This document shows, in pieces, positions 1 through 5,953 of a stretch of 9,015 bases of DNA (positions are counted from its first letter, which is position 1; each line of letters opens with the position of its first letter). This stretch comes from Methanosarcinales archaeon (GTDB taxonomy: Archaea; Halobacteriota; Syntropharchaeia; Alkanophagales; Methanospirareceae). The stretch is taken from assembly GCA_003661125.1 (NCBI GenBank), contig QMVO01000051.1:1-9015 (forward strand), given 5' to 3'. A model generated the notes under the pieces. It worked only from the letters and a program-made list of their open reading frames with translations. It did not search any database and was not told the DNA's origin. Made by a program: the position numbers and the translations under genes.

Positions 1-120
1 GTGAATGCCTCTAACGGTGGGCTTTGGTCCAAATGGTCATATGAGGAAGAGTCCACGGCGAGTGGCTCGTTCGAGTTTTATAAGGTCATTGCTTACACGT
101 CAAAAATTACCACGCCGTAA
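1..120 (+). CDS. C-terminal end of an unrecognised protein (5'-truncated)
   Basis: Frame 1 is open from the first base to a TAA at 118-120 and gives 39 residues. The reading frame enters from outside the window, so the GTG at position 1 should not be taken as the start. The peptide has two Trp, several aromatic residues and Ser/Thr-rich stretches (for example SGSFEFYKVIAYTSKITTP at its end), which suggests the last strands of a beta-rich, perhaps surface or secreted, domain. I do not recognise the family. Forty open codons is weak evidence by itself, and a small hairpin (GAG-CCAC pairing with GTGG-CTC, 49-68, loop 57-61) lies inside. A non-coding alternative is therefore possible, although I could not match it to RNase P, SRP or 5S RNA. 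Confidence 0.45.
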   Translation: MNASNGGLWSKWSYEEESTASGSFEFYKVIAYTSKITTP

Positions 121-130
121 GTAAGTAAGT
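117..130 (+). repeat. GTAA tetranucleotide tandem repeat
   Basis: Three and a half copies of GTAA run from the stop codon of the upstream reading frame, followed by a near-copy GTGA. The same motif occurs inverted (TTAC copies) directly before the start codon at 5953; 13 bases are shared as ACTTACTTACTTA on opposite strands. No function is known to me. Confidence 0.6.
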
Positions 131-138
131 GAGGTGAA

Positions 139-210
139 TTTTTTATAATCTTAATTATAACTTATACCATCTTGAAACACAATAACTTTTTGCATGCTTA
201 ATTAATCAAG
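139..210 (+). promoter_or_regulatory. Probable tyrA promoter/leader with near-palindrome at the start codon
   Basis: The region before tyrA is very AT-rich, with TATA-like stretches at 142-149 (TTTATAAT) and about 155-166 (ATTATAACTTAT). No Shine-Dalgarno motif stands before the ATG, so a short or absent leader is likely. The 14 bases directly abutting the ATG (197-210, CTTAATTAATCAAG) form an inverted repeat with six of seven pairs matching, centred between 203 and 204. A second palindrome, GCATGC, lies at 192-197. These could be an operator at the transcription start, but no regulator is identified. Confidence 0.4.
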
Positions 211-1113
211 ATGAAGGTCACAATAATAGGGGGAGCGGGAGGGATGGGAAGGTGGTTCACCGTTTTTTTCAAGGAAAACGGCGTTGACGTGCGGATAGTG
301 GATAAAAGTCCCCAAACAAAAGAGATAGCAAAAAAATTGGGGGTCCAATTTTTAAATGCCGACATTCTAAAGGTTACGGAGGACGATAGAGAGGTAAAAG
401 AGGACATTGTGGATACGGATGTGTTACTCATCTCTGTTCCCATCAACATAACGGGACGTGTGATAGAGCGTGTGGGACCTGAAATGCACGAGGGTTCGCT
501 ACTCATGGACATAACGTCAGTGAAAAAAGCACCGATAGAGATGATGGACAGATTCACAAATGAGGATGTGGAAATTCTTGGTACTCATCCTTTATTCGGT
601 CCCACGACAAAAAACATGCGTGGTCAAACGATTATTTTCGTGCCTTTGAGAAAAGGTCATTTATATGATAAAATAGATGCGATGTTCAAGAAAAATGGTG
701 CGAGAATTGAAATCTTAACGGCAGAGGAGCATGACGAAATAATGTCGGTCATCCAGGGACTGACACATTTTATCCTCCTTTCTTTTGGCATCACCCTGAA
801 AAATCTTGATTTTAATGTTGACCGGTTAAGGAAGTTCATGAGCCCAACGTACGAGATAATAATGGATTTCGTGGGCAGGCTATTGCATCAAGACCCGCAT
901 TTATATGCAATGATACAGACAAATTTTGAGATGGGTAAAATACATGAGACGTTTTTAGCGGCGGCAAACAGGTTATACGAGTTGGTATCCGCAGGTAAAG
1001 TGGATGAGTTTATAGATGAAATGAGAAGAGCAAAGGATCAGTTTGGCGATACAGAACGTGCAATGATTAATTCGGATAGGATGATAGAGGAGAAGATAAA
1101 CCAAAAGCTTTGA
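211..1113 (+). CDS. tyrA: Prephenate dehydrogenase (TyrA family)
   Basis: This 300-residue cytosolic enzyme should oxidatively decarboxylate prephenate to 4-hydroxyphenylpyruvate in tyrosine synthesis. The N-terminal Rossmann fold opens with GGAGGMG (residues 7-13), the dinucleotide-binding loop, with an acidic Asp31 at the end of beta-2 that fits NAD preference. Family motifs follow: DITSVKK (100-106), the catalytic-histidine motif HPLFGP (126-131) and a second conserved histidine in QGLTHF (182-187). The rest is the helical dimerisation domain. There is no fused chorismate mutase or ACT domain, so feedback control by tyrosine through ACT is not expected. The ATG at 211 puts the Rossmann strand at residues 2-6 as expected. 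It is transcribed alone and converges on the PhoU/TrkA_C gene; aroA, of the same pathway, lies 2 kb away on the other strand. Function is assigned by motifs; arogenate specificity cannot be excluded. Confidence 0.9.
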   Translation: MKVTIIGGAGGMGRWFTVFFKENGVDVRIVDKSPQTKEIAKKLGVQFLNADILKVTEDDREVKEDIVDTDVLLISVPINITGRVIERVGPEMHEGSLLMDITSVKKAPIEMMDRFTNEDVEILGTHPLFGPTTKNMRGQTIIFVPLRKGHLYDKIDAMFKKNGARIEILTAEEHDEIMSVIQGLTHFILLSFGITLKNLDFNVDRLRKFMSPTYEIIMDFVGRLLHQDPHLYAMIQTNFEMGKIHETFLAAANRLYELVSAGKVDEFIDEMRRAKDQFGDTERAMINSDRMIEEKINQKL

Positions 1114-1122
1114 AAAGCTATG

Positions 1123-1142
1123 CCAAAAGAAGAGGAAAAAGG
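1123..1142 (-). terminator. Pyrimidine/T-rich stretch after the minus-strand operon
   Basis: Read on the minus strand, just past the stop of the PhoU/TrkA_C gene, the sequence is TCCTTTTTCCTCTTCTTTTG. Archaeal RNA polymerase terminates at T-rich tracts without needing a hairpin, so this is a plausible end for the aroA-cinA-PhoU/TrkA_C transcript. It sits in the 42-bp gap between two convergent genes. Confidence 0.3.
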
Positions 1143-1155
1143 AATCGATAACTTG

Positions 1156-2352
1156 TCATTTTTGAGCAGATACAATCTCCTTTATTTTCTCTTCGCCTTC
1201 TTTCGGACCTCGCATAATTAACAAATCGCCTTTCTTTATCTCTGTATTTCCTCCCGGGTTATATACCCATTTGCCATCCTTTCTTCGAATTGCCAGTATA
1301 AACATGCCAGTTCGAGTCTCTATACTCAACTCCTTCAGCGTCTTCCCAAATATCTCTTCGTTTCTCACATCCAGTTTTAATATTACCTCATCTGATTCCC
1401 TTATAGAGGCAGAAAAAACCGGATGCAACTGGATATCACGAAGCACCACGTCTGCAATCTCATACGCCGCATCCGATATTATTTCAGAGGAAATAGCAAC
1501 GTGTAGTAAACCTCTAAGCTCGTCAAAAGTGCTTTTTTTTGTTATCCCCCTTGCTGCTTCCATCACTAATATCTCCAACTCATCTTTCATCCGGTCCATT
1601 GAGTCTTCCAAATCTTTCACTTCCTCCGCTATTTCCTTGCTGTCAAACATGACCGCGGAGTAAGATAGACCAACCATCAGCTCTGATATGTTTTTCATAT
1701 CTGCTATGAGGTCAGCTATTTCTTCGGTTATCCTTTTTCTTTTTTTGCCTTCCTCTCTTGCAGCTTCTTTCGCCTTCTCTTTGTATTCTTTACCGGTTGC
1801 CATTTTGCAGAAGACCGGGATACCCTCTGTTGGACCGGAAGTGATAATCAAGTCGTCTACCCTCAATCTCTCGTTTTCATCTGGTGAATATATCCATTTA
1901 GAACCTCTCTTTATTGCCAATACTCCCATTCCTGTTTCTGTCTCGAGCTTTAATTCCTTTAGCGTCTTGTCCTTCAACACCGATGCCTGCTTTATCCTCA
2001 CATTTATTACTGCTTCCTCAAAATCCTCCTGGTCAAGATAACGAGTTATATCTACCGACTCTGCTATTTTCGCTAAATCACCTGCTGCATTAGATATTTT
2101 CTCCGCTGCGGAAGCCATTTGCAATATTGCAGAGAATTCAATTGCATCTTCCAGGTTTCTCGCACCTAACATTATCGCGATTCTCACTTTATATAACAGC
2201 GAATGCATCCTTTCCTCTAATTTAAACACCTCTTTCGCTATCTCTGGGTTGCTATACAGGACCGCGGAATAAGCGAGGTCTAACATCGAGTCCGATATGT
2301 CTTTCATCTCCACGAGCACATCCTTTACATTAAAAGCCCCGGTCTCTAGCAT
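1156..2352 (-). CDS. PhoU/TrkA_C tandem-duplicated regulatory protein
   Basis: This 398-residue soluble protein is built from two copies of the same unit. Each unit is a helical PhoU-like segment (about 9-107 and 207-308) followed by a TrkA_C/RCK_C beta-rich segment (about 112-180 and 318-392). The copies align clearly: KTLKELKLETETGMGVLAI (129-147) against KTLKELSIETRTGMFILAI (337-355), and YSAVLYSNPEIAKEV against YSAVMFDSKEIAEEV. A basic linker (about 189-208) separates them. TrkA_C domains bind small ligands and usually sit on K+ channels or transporters; no membrane segment is seen here, so the partner would be elsewhere. The chosen ATG overlaps the cinA stop (ATGCTAG) and has GAGG 13 bases upstream. 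An in-frame ATG at 2376 would add eight basic residues and overlap cinA by 31 bases. It is the last gene of a likely operon after aroA and cinA. Ligand and role are unknown. Confidence 0.85.
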   Translation of the reverse strand: MLETGAFNVKDVLVEMKDISDSMLDLAYSAVLYSNPEIAKEVFKLEERMHSLLYKVRIAIMLGARNLEDAIEFSAILQMASAAEKISNAAGDLAKIAESVDITRYLDQEDFEEAVINVRIKQASVLKDKTLKELKLETETGMGVLAIKRGSKWIYSPDENERLRVDDLIITSGPTEGIPVFCKMATGKEYKEKAKEAAREEGKKRKRITEEIADLIADMKNISELMVGLSYSAVMFDSKEIAEEVKDLEDSMDRMKDELEILVMEAARGITKKSTFDELRGLLHVAISSEIISDAAYEIADVVLRDIQLHPVFSASIRESDEVILKLDVRNEEIFGKTLKELSIETRTGMFILAIRRKDGKWVYNPGGNTEIKKGDLLIMRGPKEGEEKIKEIVSAQK

Positions 2353-3065
2353 ATTTTTATTCTTTCCTCTAACCATCTCTTCGCACGCTTAAGCGCATCA
2401 GGGTCTGCGGATAGGAGTTTTAGACGCAATTTGTAACTTTTTCCCTCGCCTTCCCTATCCACGTATGGATAAGATCCAATCTTCACATCCACAAACTCCT
2501 TTACCGCTTCGTTCAGCACTTCCAATATCTCATGTTCTGATTTATCAGTCATTATCCACCCTTCTTTTCTTATTCCTTTATCATCACGAAAAAGCGAAGC
2601 AATCTCATCAAACATACTCATCATCTCTTCTGGCACTCCAGGCAACACGATAATGTTTTCCATCCTGAAGCCAGGAGCAACACCAACGGGATTTGCTATA
2701 ACCTCTGATCCCGCAGGCATATCTGCCATTTTTAATAAGCTGCCTCTTATTCCGTATTTCTCCCTCAACGCTCTCTCCGCTACTTCATTTCTTTCCAACT
2801 CTTTACTCACACCCTTTGCTACCCCTTCTCTTGTTACATCATCATGCGTTGGGCCTAACCCACCCATGACAAAAATAAAATCAGAATGGCAACTTTTTAT
2901 CACCTCGCCTATTGCGTCCACATCATCACCTACCGCCATTATCTTTTCAACATCAACGCCTTGCGTTGATAGCCTCTTTGCAAGCCATGTAGAATTGGTA
3001 TCTACAACATCCCCGCTTAATATCTCATCCCCAACGCTTATTATTGTAGCGCTTTTGCTTTTCAT
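2346..3065 (-). CDS. CinA N-domain / MoaB-MogA-fold nucleotide-binding protein
   Basis: This 239-residue protein has the molybdopterin-binding (MoaB/MogA) fold in its CinA version: VGDEILSG (11-18), the signature GGLGPTHDDVTREG (68-81), NPVGVAPGF (125-133) and LPGVPEE (141-147). The C-terminal nicotinamide-mononucleotide deamidase (PncC) domain of full-length bacterial CinA is absent, as is common for archaeal COG1058 proteins. In bacterial CinA the N-domain has been linked to ADP-ribose pyrophosphatase activity, so a role in nicotinamide-nucleotide turnover is the best guess. A molybdopterin role is less likely because no moa/moe genes are nearby. The start ATG has no clear Shine-Dalgarno site. 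A TATA-like AATTTTTAAT stretch 33-42 bases upstream may give it its own promoter within the 74-bp gap after aroA. It overlaps the following PhoU/TrkA_C gene. The family is certain; the exact reaction is not. Confidence 0.85.
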   Translation of the reverse strand: MKSKSATIISVGDEILSGDVVDTNSTWLAKRLSTQGVDVEKIMAVGDDVDAIGEVIKSCHSDFIFVMGGLGPTHDDVTREGVAKGVSKELERNEVAERALREKYGIRGSLLKMADMPAGSEVIANPVGVAPGFRMENIIVLPGVPEEMMSMFDEIASLFRDDKGIRKEGWIMTDKSEHEILEVLNEAVKEFVDVKIGSYPYVDREGEGKSYKLRLKLLSADPDALKRAKRWLEERIKIC

Positions 3066-3139
3066 AGCACTAAAACTTTTTGCTTGGTAAACCCTTCATT
3101 AAAAATTATTATTCTTTCTTTTTGATAAACTTTAAGGTT

Positions 3140-4459
3140 TTAAGTTTTAAGAGAAGAGAGCTTTATATCCGCGCCCAAATTGCGTATATCTTCAAAGAAG
3201 GAAGGATAGGAAACTTTAGCACACTCTGCTCCTTCTATAACTGTTTCCCCACTGGCTGAAAGAGCAGCAATACTCAAAGCCATTGCCAATCTATGGTCGC
3301 CATGCGAATGCACCTTTGCTGCTTTTAACTCTCTCCCTTTACTACCTTCTATCAACAACCCCTCTTCCTTCTCTTCTATTCTCGCACCCATCCTCCTCAA
3401 CTCCTCTGTCAGAAAACGCAATCTATCCGTCTCTTTATATCTCAGATGAGCAACCCCTGTTATTTCAGTAGGTCCTTCTGCCACAGCGCCTATTACCGCG
3501 ATTGTGGGTACCAGGTCCGGGTTTTCTCGCATATTCACTCTTATACCCATCAGTCCAGTTCCTTTTGCTCCTTTTACTTCTACTATGCCTCTTTCTTCAT
3601 CCCATCTTATATCCGCTCCCACATCATTCAATATGCCCACTATTCTGGAATCGCCCTGTGCAGAAGGGAACAAATTGCTTACTTTTAATTCAGAATCCGT
3701 AAGCGCAGCGGCTGCCAATAGATAGGACGAAGATGAAAAATCACCGGGAACGGTAAACTCTCGTAACTCGTATCTTTTCCCCCCTTCTACTTGAAAAGAA
3801 TAATGGCTATCATGTACGCGAGAAAAAGGGACTTCCACCCCTGCCTTCTCTAATATCTCGGCTGTCATTATCATGTAAGGCACTGAGGTAAGATTTCTCG
3901 CGACAATATGAGAATTTTTCTCTGCAAGAGGGCATGCAATAAGCAAAGCGGAGATGAATTGGGAGCTGACGGACGCATCCAGGGCTGTTTCACCACCTTT
4001 TAGCCTGCCCTTTACCACTATTGGCGCGGTTCCATCTCCTTTTGTTGAAAAAGCCTCTGAGCCGAGGTCATTCAAGGCTACCAGCAAAGGTGAATTGGGG
4101 CGCTTCCTTAAAGAGGAATCACCAGTTAGAACCGTGGCGCCATCGCATAGAGATGAAATAGCAGTGAAAAATCTTAAAGTGGTGCCAGAGTTTGCGGCGT
4201 TTATCACGTCTTCGGGTGTTCTCGGTTTTCCTTCTGTGCCTTCTATCATTATTTTTCTCGATTTCTCATCGTATTCTACAACGGCACCCAAGCATTTTGC
4301 GGCGTTAAGTGTGGCGGTTGTATCTTCAGAGATAAGCGGATAAAAAATGTCGCTTTTTTTTCCCAACGAAGCTATTGCAATAGCTCTATGCGTGTAGCTT
4401 TTGGAGGGAGGCGCAATTATCCCTCCTTTTATCTTCGATCTTCGCACTATTGCGTTCAT
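3140..4459 (-). CDS. aroA: 3-phosphoshikimate 1-carboxyvinyltransferase (EPSP synthase)
   Basis: This 439-residue cytosolic enzyme condenses phosphoenolpyruvate with shikimate-3-phosphate to give EPSP, step six of the shikimate pathway. All family motifs are visible: PPSKSYTHRA (17-26, with substrate-binding Lys20, Ser21 and Arg25), NSGTTLRF (90-97), LTGDSSLRKRP (111-121), SSQF (165-168), the catalytic Asp315 in ENPDLVPT, HLRYKETDRL (338-347), HGDHRLAMA (386-394) and Lys415 near the C-terminus. Length is normal. An in-frame GTG at 4471 exists, but the ATG at 4459 starts at the position usual for the family (MNAIVRRSKI). It also has GTGA eight bases upstream as a ribosome-binding core, so I prefer it. 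It is the first gene of the minus-strand set with cinA and the PhoU/TrkA_C gene, divergent from the TctA-family gene. The NSGTTLR loop, in place of the bacterial NAGTAMR type, is a variant at the PEP/glyphosate site. Confidence 0.95.
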   Translation of the reverse strand: MNAIVRRSKIKGGIIAPPSKSYTHRAIAIASLGKKSDIFYPLISEDTTATLNAAKCLGAVVEYDEKSRKIMIEGTEGKPRTPEDVINAANSGTTLRFFTAISSLCDGATVLTGDSSLRKRPNSPLLVALNDLGSEAFSTKGDGTAPIVVKGRLKGGETALDASVSSQFISALLIACPLAEKNSHIVARNLTSVPYMIMTAEILEKAGVEVPFSRVHDSHYSFQVEGGKRYELREFTVPGDFSSSSYLLAAAALTDSELKVSNLFPSAQGDSRIVGILNDVGADIRWDEERGIVEVKGAKGTGLMGIRVNMRENPDLVPTIAVIGAVAEGPTEITGVAHLRYKETDRLRFLTEELRRMGARIEEKEEGLLIEGSKGRELKAAKVHSHGDHRLAMALSIAALSASGETVIEGAECAKVSYPSFFEDIRNLGADIKLSSLKT

Positions 4460-4507
4460 GCCATGCGTCACTTTTTCTTTACATATGTTCCATTGATAAT
4501 TAATTAA
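4460..4507. promoter_or_regulatory. 48-bp divergent promoter between aroA and the TctA-family gene
   Basis: For the + strand, TTTACATAT (4478-4486) is centred about 26 bases before the ATG at 4508. That fits a TATA box giving a leaderless mRNA, and no Shine-Dalgarno site is present. For the minus strand, TTTAATTAATTA (4507-4496) could be the aroA TATA box, giving a leader of roughly 15-20 bases that carries the GTGA ribosome-binding core at 4471-4468. A perfect palindrome ACATATGT (4481-4488) lies between the two and could be an operator acting on both genes. These are inferences from spacing and composition. Confidence 0.45.
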
Positions 4508-5833
4508 ATGATGGACATATTCTTGCCATTGCTATTACTCTTTGCTTTTTCAATGCTTGGCGTGCTGTTAGGCACGATAACAGGGCTTGTTCCCGGCTTT
4601 CACCCCAATAACGTCGCATTTATCCTTCTCTCCATCTCTCCTGTGATATTAGCGAAGCTGCACTTTTTAACCGCTTTTGTGCCTTCTGAAACCATATTTG
4701 TCCTTGTTGCTTCTACCATACTTGCTGCGTCGGTAGCGCACACCTTCTTGAGTTTTATACCTGCGGCATTCGTAGGCGCCCCGGAAGGTGACACTGCACT
4801 TTGTTTGTTGCCCGCACATCGCTTGCTTTTAGAAGGCAGAGCCTACGAAGCAACAGTTCTTTCTGCGGTAGGCAGTTTTGGCGCTGTTATTTTCTCTTTT
4901 CTTTTCCTCATCCCTTTCTATTTCGTTTTTTCGCCTTTTCGATTCTACGAAATTATTCAAAGCCGCATGCTTTACATCCTCATTGGAATATCAGCGTTAC
5001 TCATTCTCACAGAGAGTTTCAGTGAAAGAATGGAAGTATATCAGGCAATTCTTCTTTCTTCCTTTGTATTTCTACTATCCGGATTGTTTGGCTTTCTGAT
5101 ACTGAATATGCCGGTGCACTCACCATTCTTCTTTCGTTCTACCATGCTTTTTCCCGCACTTACCGGTTTATTCGGACTCTCGACCATCTTATTTTCGCTG
5201 CTTTACACACCTGAGATACCAGAGCAAAGGATAGAGGAGCCAGGGATAGAGAAAGGGGAAACTGTAAAATCCGTTATCTCAGGCTCTGCTTTTGGCTCCC
5301 TGGTTAGCTTCCTTCCGGGCATCACTTCTGCACATGCAACCGTGATGGCGATGCTTGCAAGAAGGAACAGACAGCCAGAACAGGTAATCACGACTTTAAG
5401 CGGTGTTAACACCTCGAATGTTATTTTCTGCCTGGCAACGCTATTTCTTATTTTTCGAGCAAGAAGTGGAGCAACAATGGCAATAAGCCGATTCTTAGAA
5501 GTTCCATCATGGGAAATGCTCATTCCGCCTTCGACATTGATGTACCTGCTGATAGCGGTGTTAATTGCATCTGCATGCTCTTTCTTCATCACGAAATATA
5601 TGGGAAAGCAATTCTCACGGCTATTCGTAGAAATGCCGTATCAAAAGATGCTTATATCTATTGCAGTTTTCCTTTCCGTGCTTGTTTTCCTTTTTTCTGG
5701 TGCTTTAGGCTTGCTGGTTCTGCTCGTAGCGGCTTGTATAGGTCTTATCCCTATCTATTTCGGCGTACGGCGAAGTAATTGCATGGGTGTGTTGTTACTA
5801 CCGGTAATCGTGAGGTTTTGGCAATTATACTGA
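4508..5833 (+). CDS. TctA-family (COG1784-like) integral membrane protein
   Basis: This 441-residue polytopic membrane protein has roughly ten hydrophobic segments. The glycine/proline signature GVLLGTITGLVPGFHPN (18-34) is the hallmark of the DUF112/TctA family, the large membrane subunit of tripartite tricarboxylate transporters. A related motif returns in the second half (SGSAFGSLVSFLPGITSAH, 258-276), showing the two-fold internal repeat of the family. FVGAPEGDTAL (88-98) and the C-terminal GVLLLPVI (427-434) also fit. The small subunit TctB and the periplasmic binding protein TctC are not adjacent, and archaeal members typically stand alone, so substrate and mechanism are unknown. A charged cytoplasmic loop occurs at about 234-254. 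Two ATGs lie in tandem at 4508 and 4511, and either may be used. It is transcribed singly from a promoter shared with aroA. Confidence 0.85.
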   Translation: MMDIFLPLLLLFAFSMLGVLLGTITGLVPGFHPNNVAFILLSISPVILAKLHFLTAFVPSETIFVLVASTILAASVAHTFLSFIPAAFVGAPEGDTALCLLPAHRLLLEGRAYEATVLSAVGSFGAVIFSFLFLIPFYFVFSPFRFYEIIQSRMLYILIGISALLILTESFSERMEVYQAILLSSFVFLLSGLFGFLILNMPVHSPFFFRSTMLFPALTGLFGLSTILFSLLYTPEIPEQRIEEPGIEKGETVKSVISGSAFGSLVSFLPGITSAHATVMAMLARRNRQPEQVITTLSGVNTSNVIFCLATLFLIFRARSGATMAISRFLEVPSWEMLIPPSTLMYLLIAVLIASACSFFITKYMGKQFSRLFVEMPYQKMLISIAVFLSVLVFLFSGALGLLVLLVAACIGLIPIYFGVRRSNCMGVLLLPVIVRFWQLY

Positions 5834-5883
5834 ATTTTAATCGACACTACAATTGTTTTATCAACTTCCCCCGCTCAAAAAGT

Positions 5884-5900
5884 GTTGAATAGCATTCAGC
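5884..5900 (+). other. Small hairpin downstream of the TctA-family gene
   Basis: GTTGAAT-AGC-ATTCAGC can fold into a seven-base-pair stem (one T-G wobble) with a three-base loop, 50 bases after the TctA-family stop codon. No T-run follows directly, so it is a weak terminator candidate; it could instead stabilise the mRNA end. The rest of the 119-bp gap (5834-5952) shows nothing else apart from the AT-rich promoter of the next gene. Confidence 0.25.
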
Positions 5901-5921
5901 TTACCTTAGACTTCTTTAAGT

Positions 5922-5952
5922 AATCGTAAATAATTATTTTACTTACTTACTT
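5922..5952 (+). promoter_or_regulatory. Probable promoter of the NAD(P)HX repair gene
   Basis: An AT-rich block TAAATAATTATTTT (5927-5940) lies 13-26 bases before the ATG at 5953, and no Shine-Dalgarno motif precedes the start. This fits a leaderless or very short-leader transcript. The bases between this block and the ATG are the TTAC repeat, which would then lie around the transcription start. Confidence 0.35.
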
Positions 5953-5953
5953 A
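5939..5953 (+). repeat. TTAC tetranucleotide repeat abutting a start codon
   Basis: Three perfect copies of TTAC plus TTA run into the A of the ATG at 5953. The repeat is the inverted counterpart of the GTAA repeat at 117-130. Gain or loss of a unit would change spacing between the TATA-like block and the start codon without altering the protein. Confidence 0.6.

Noticed and set aside
1..120. Possible structured RNA (hairpin GAG-CCAC/GTGG-CTC, and GAGGAAGAGTCC resembling an RNase P conserved region)
   Set aside because: The motif order and available length do not fit RNase P RNA, and no SRP or 5S RNA signature is present. An open reading frame ending in a stop explains the stretch at least as well.
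194..205. Mini-ORF ATG CTT AAT TAA before tyrA as a leader peptide
   Set aside because: It has three codons, no ribosome-binding site and no regulatory codons (no Tyr or Phe). It is probably chance within the palindromic AT-rich sequence.
1106..1119. Hairpin AGCTT-TGAA-AAGCT at the tyrA stop codon as a terminator
   Set aside because: The stem is only five pairs, contains the stop codon in its loop, and no T-run follows on the + strand.
1271..2041. Long + strand open frames opposite the PhoU/TrkA_C gene
   Set aside because: They are antisense shadows with Ser/Phe-rich low-information sequence; the minus-strand protein has clear domains and an internal repeat.
4469..4471. GTG start for aroA four codons upstream
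   Set aside because: The GTGA there is better explained as the ribosome-binding core eight bases before the ATG at 4459, which begins at the position usual for the family.
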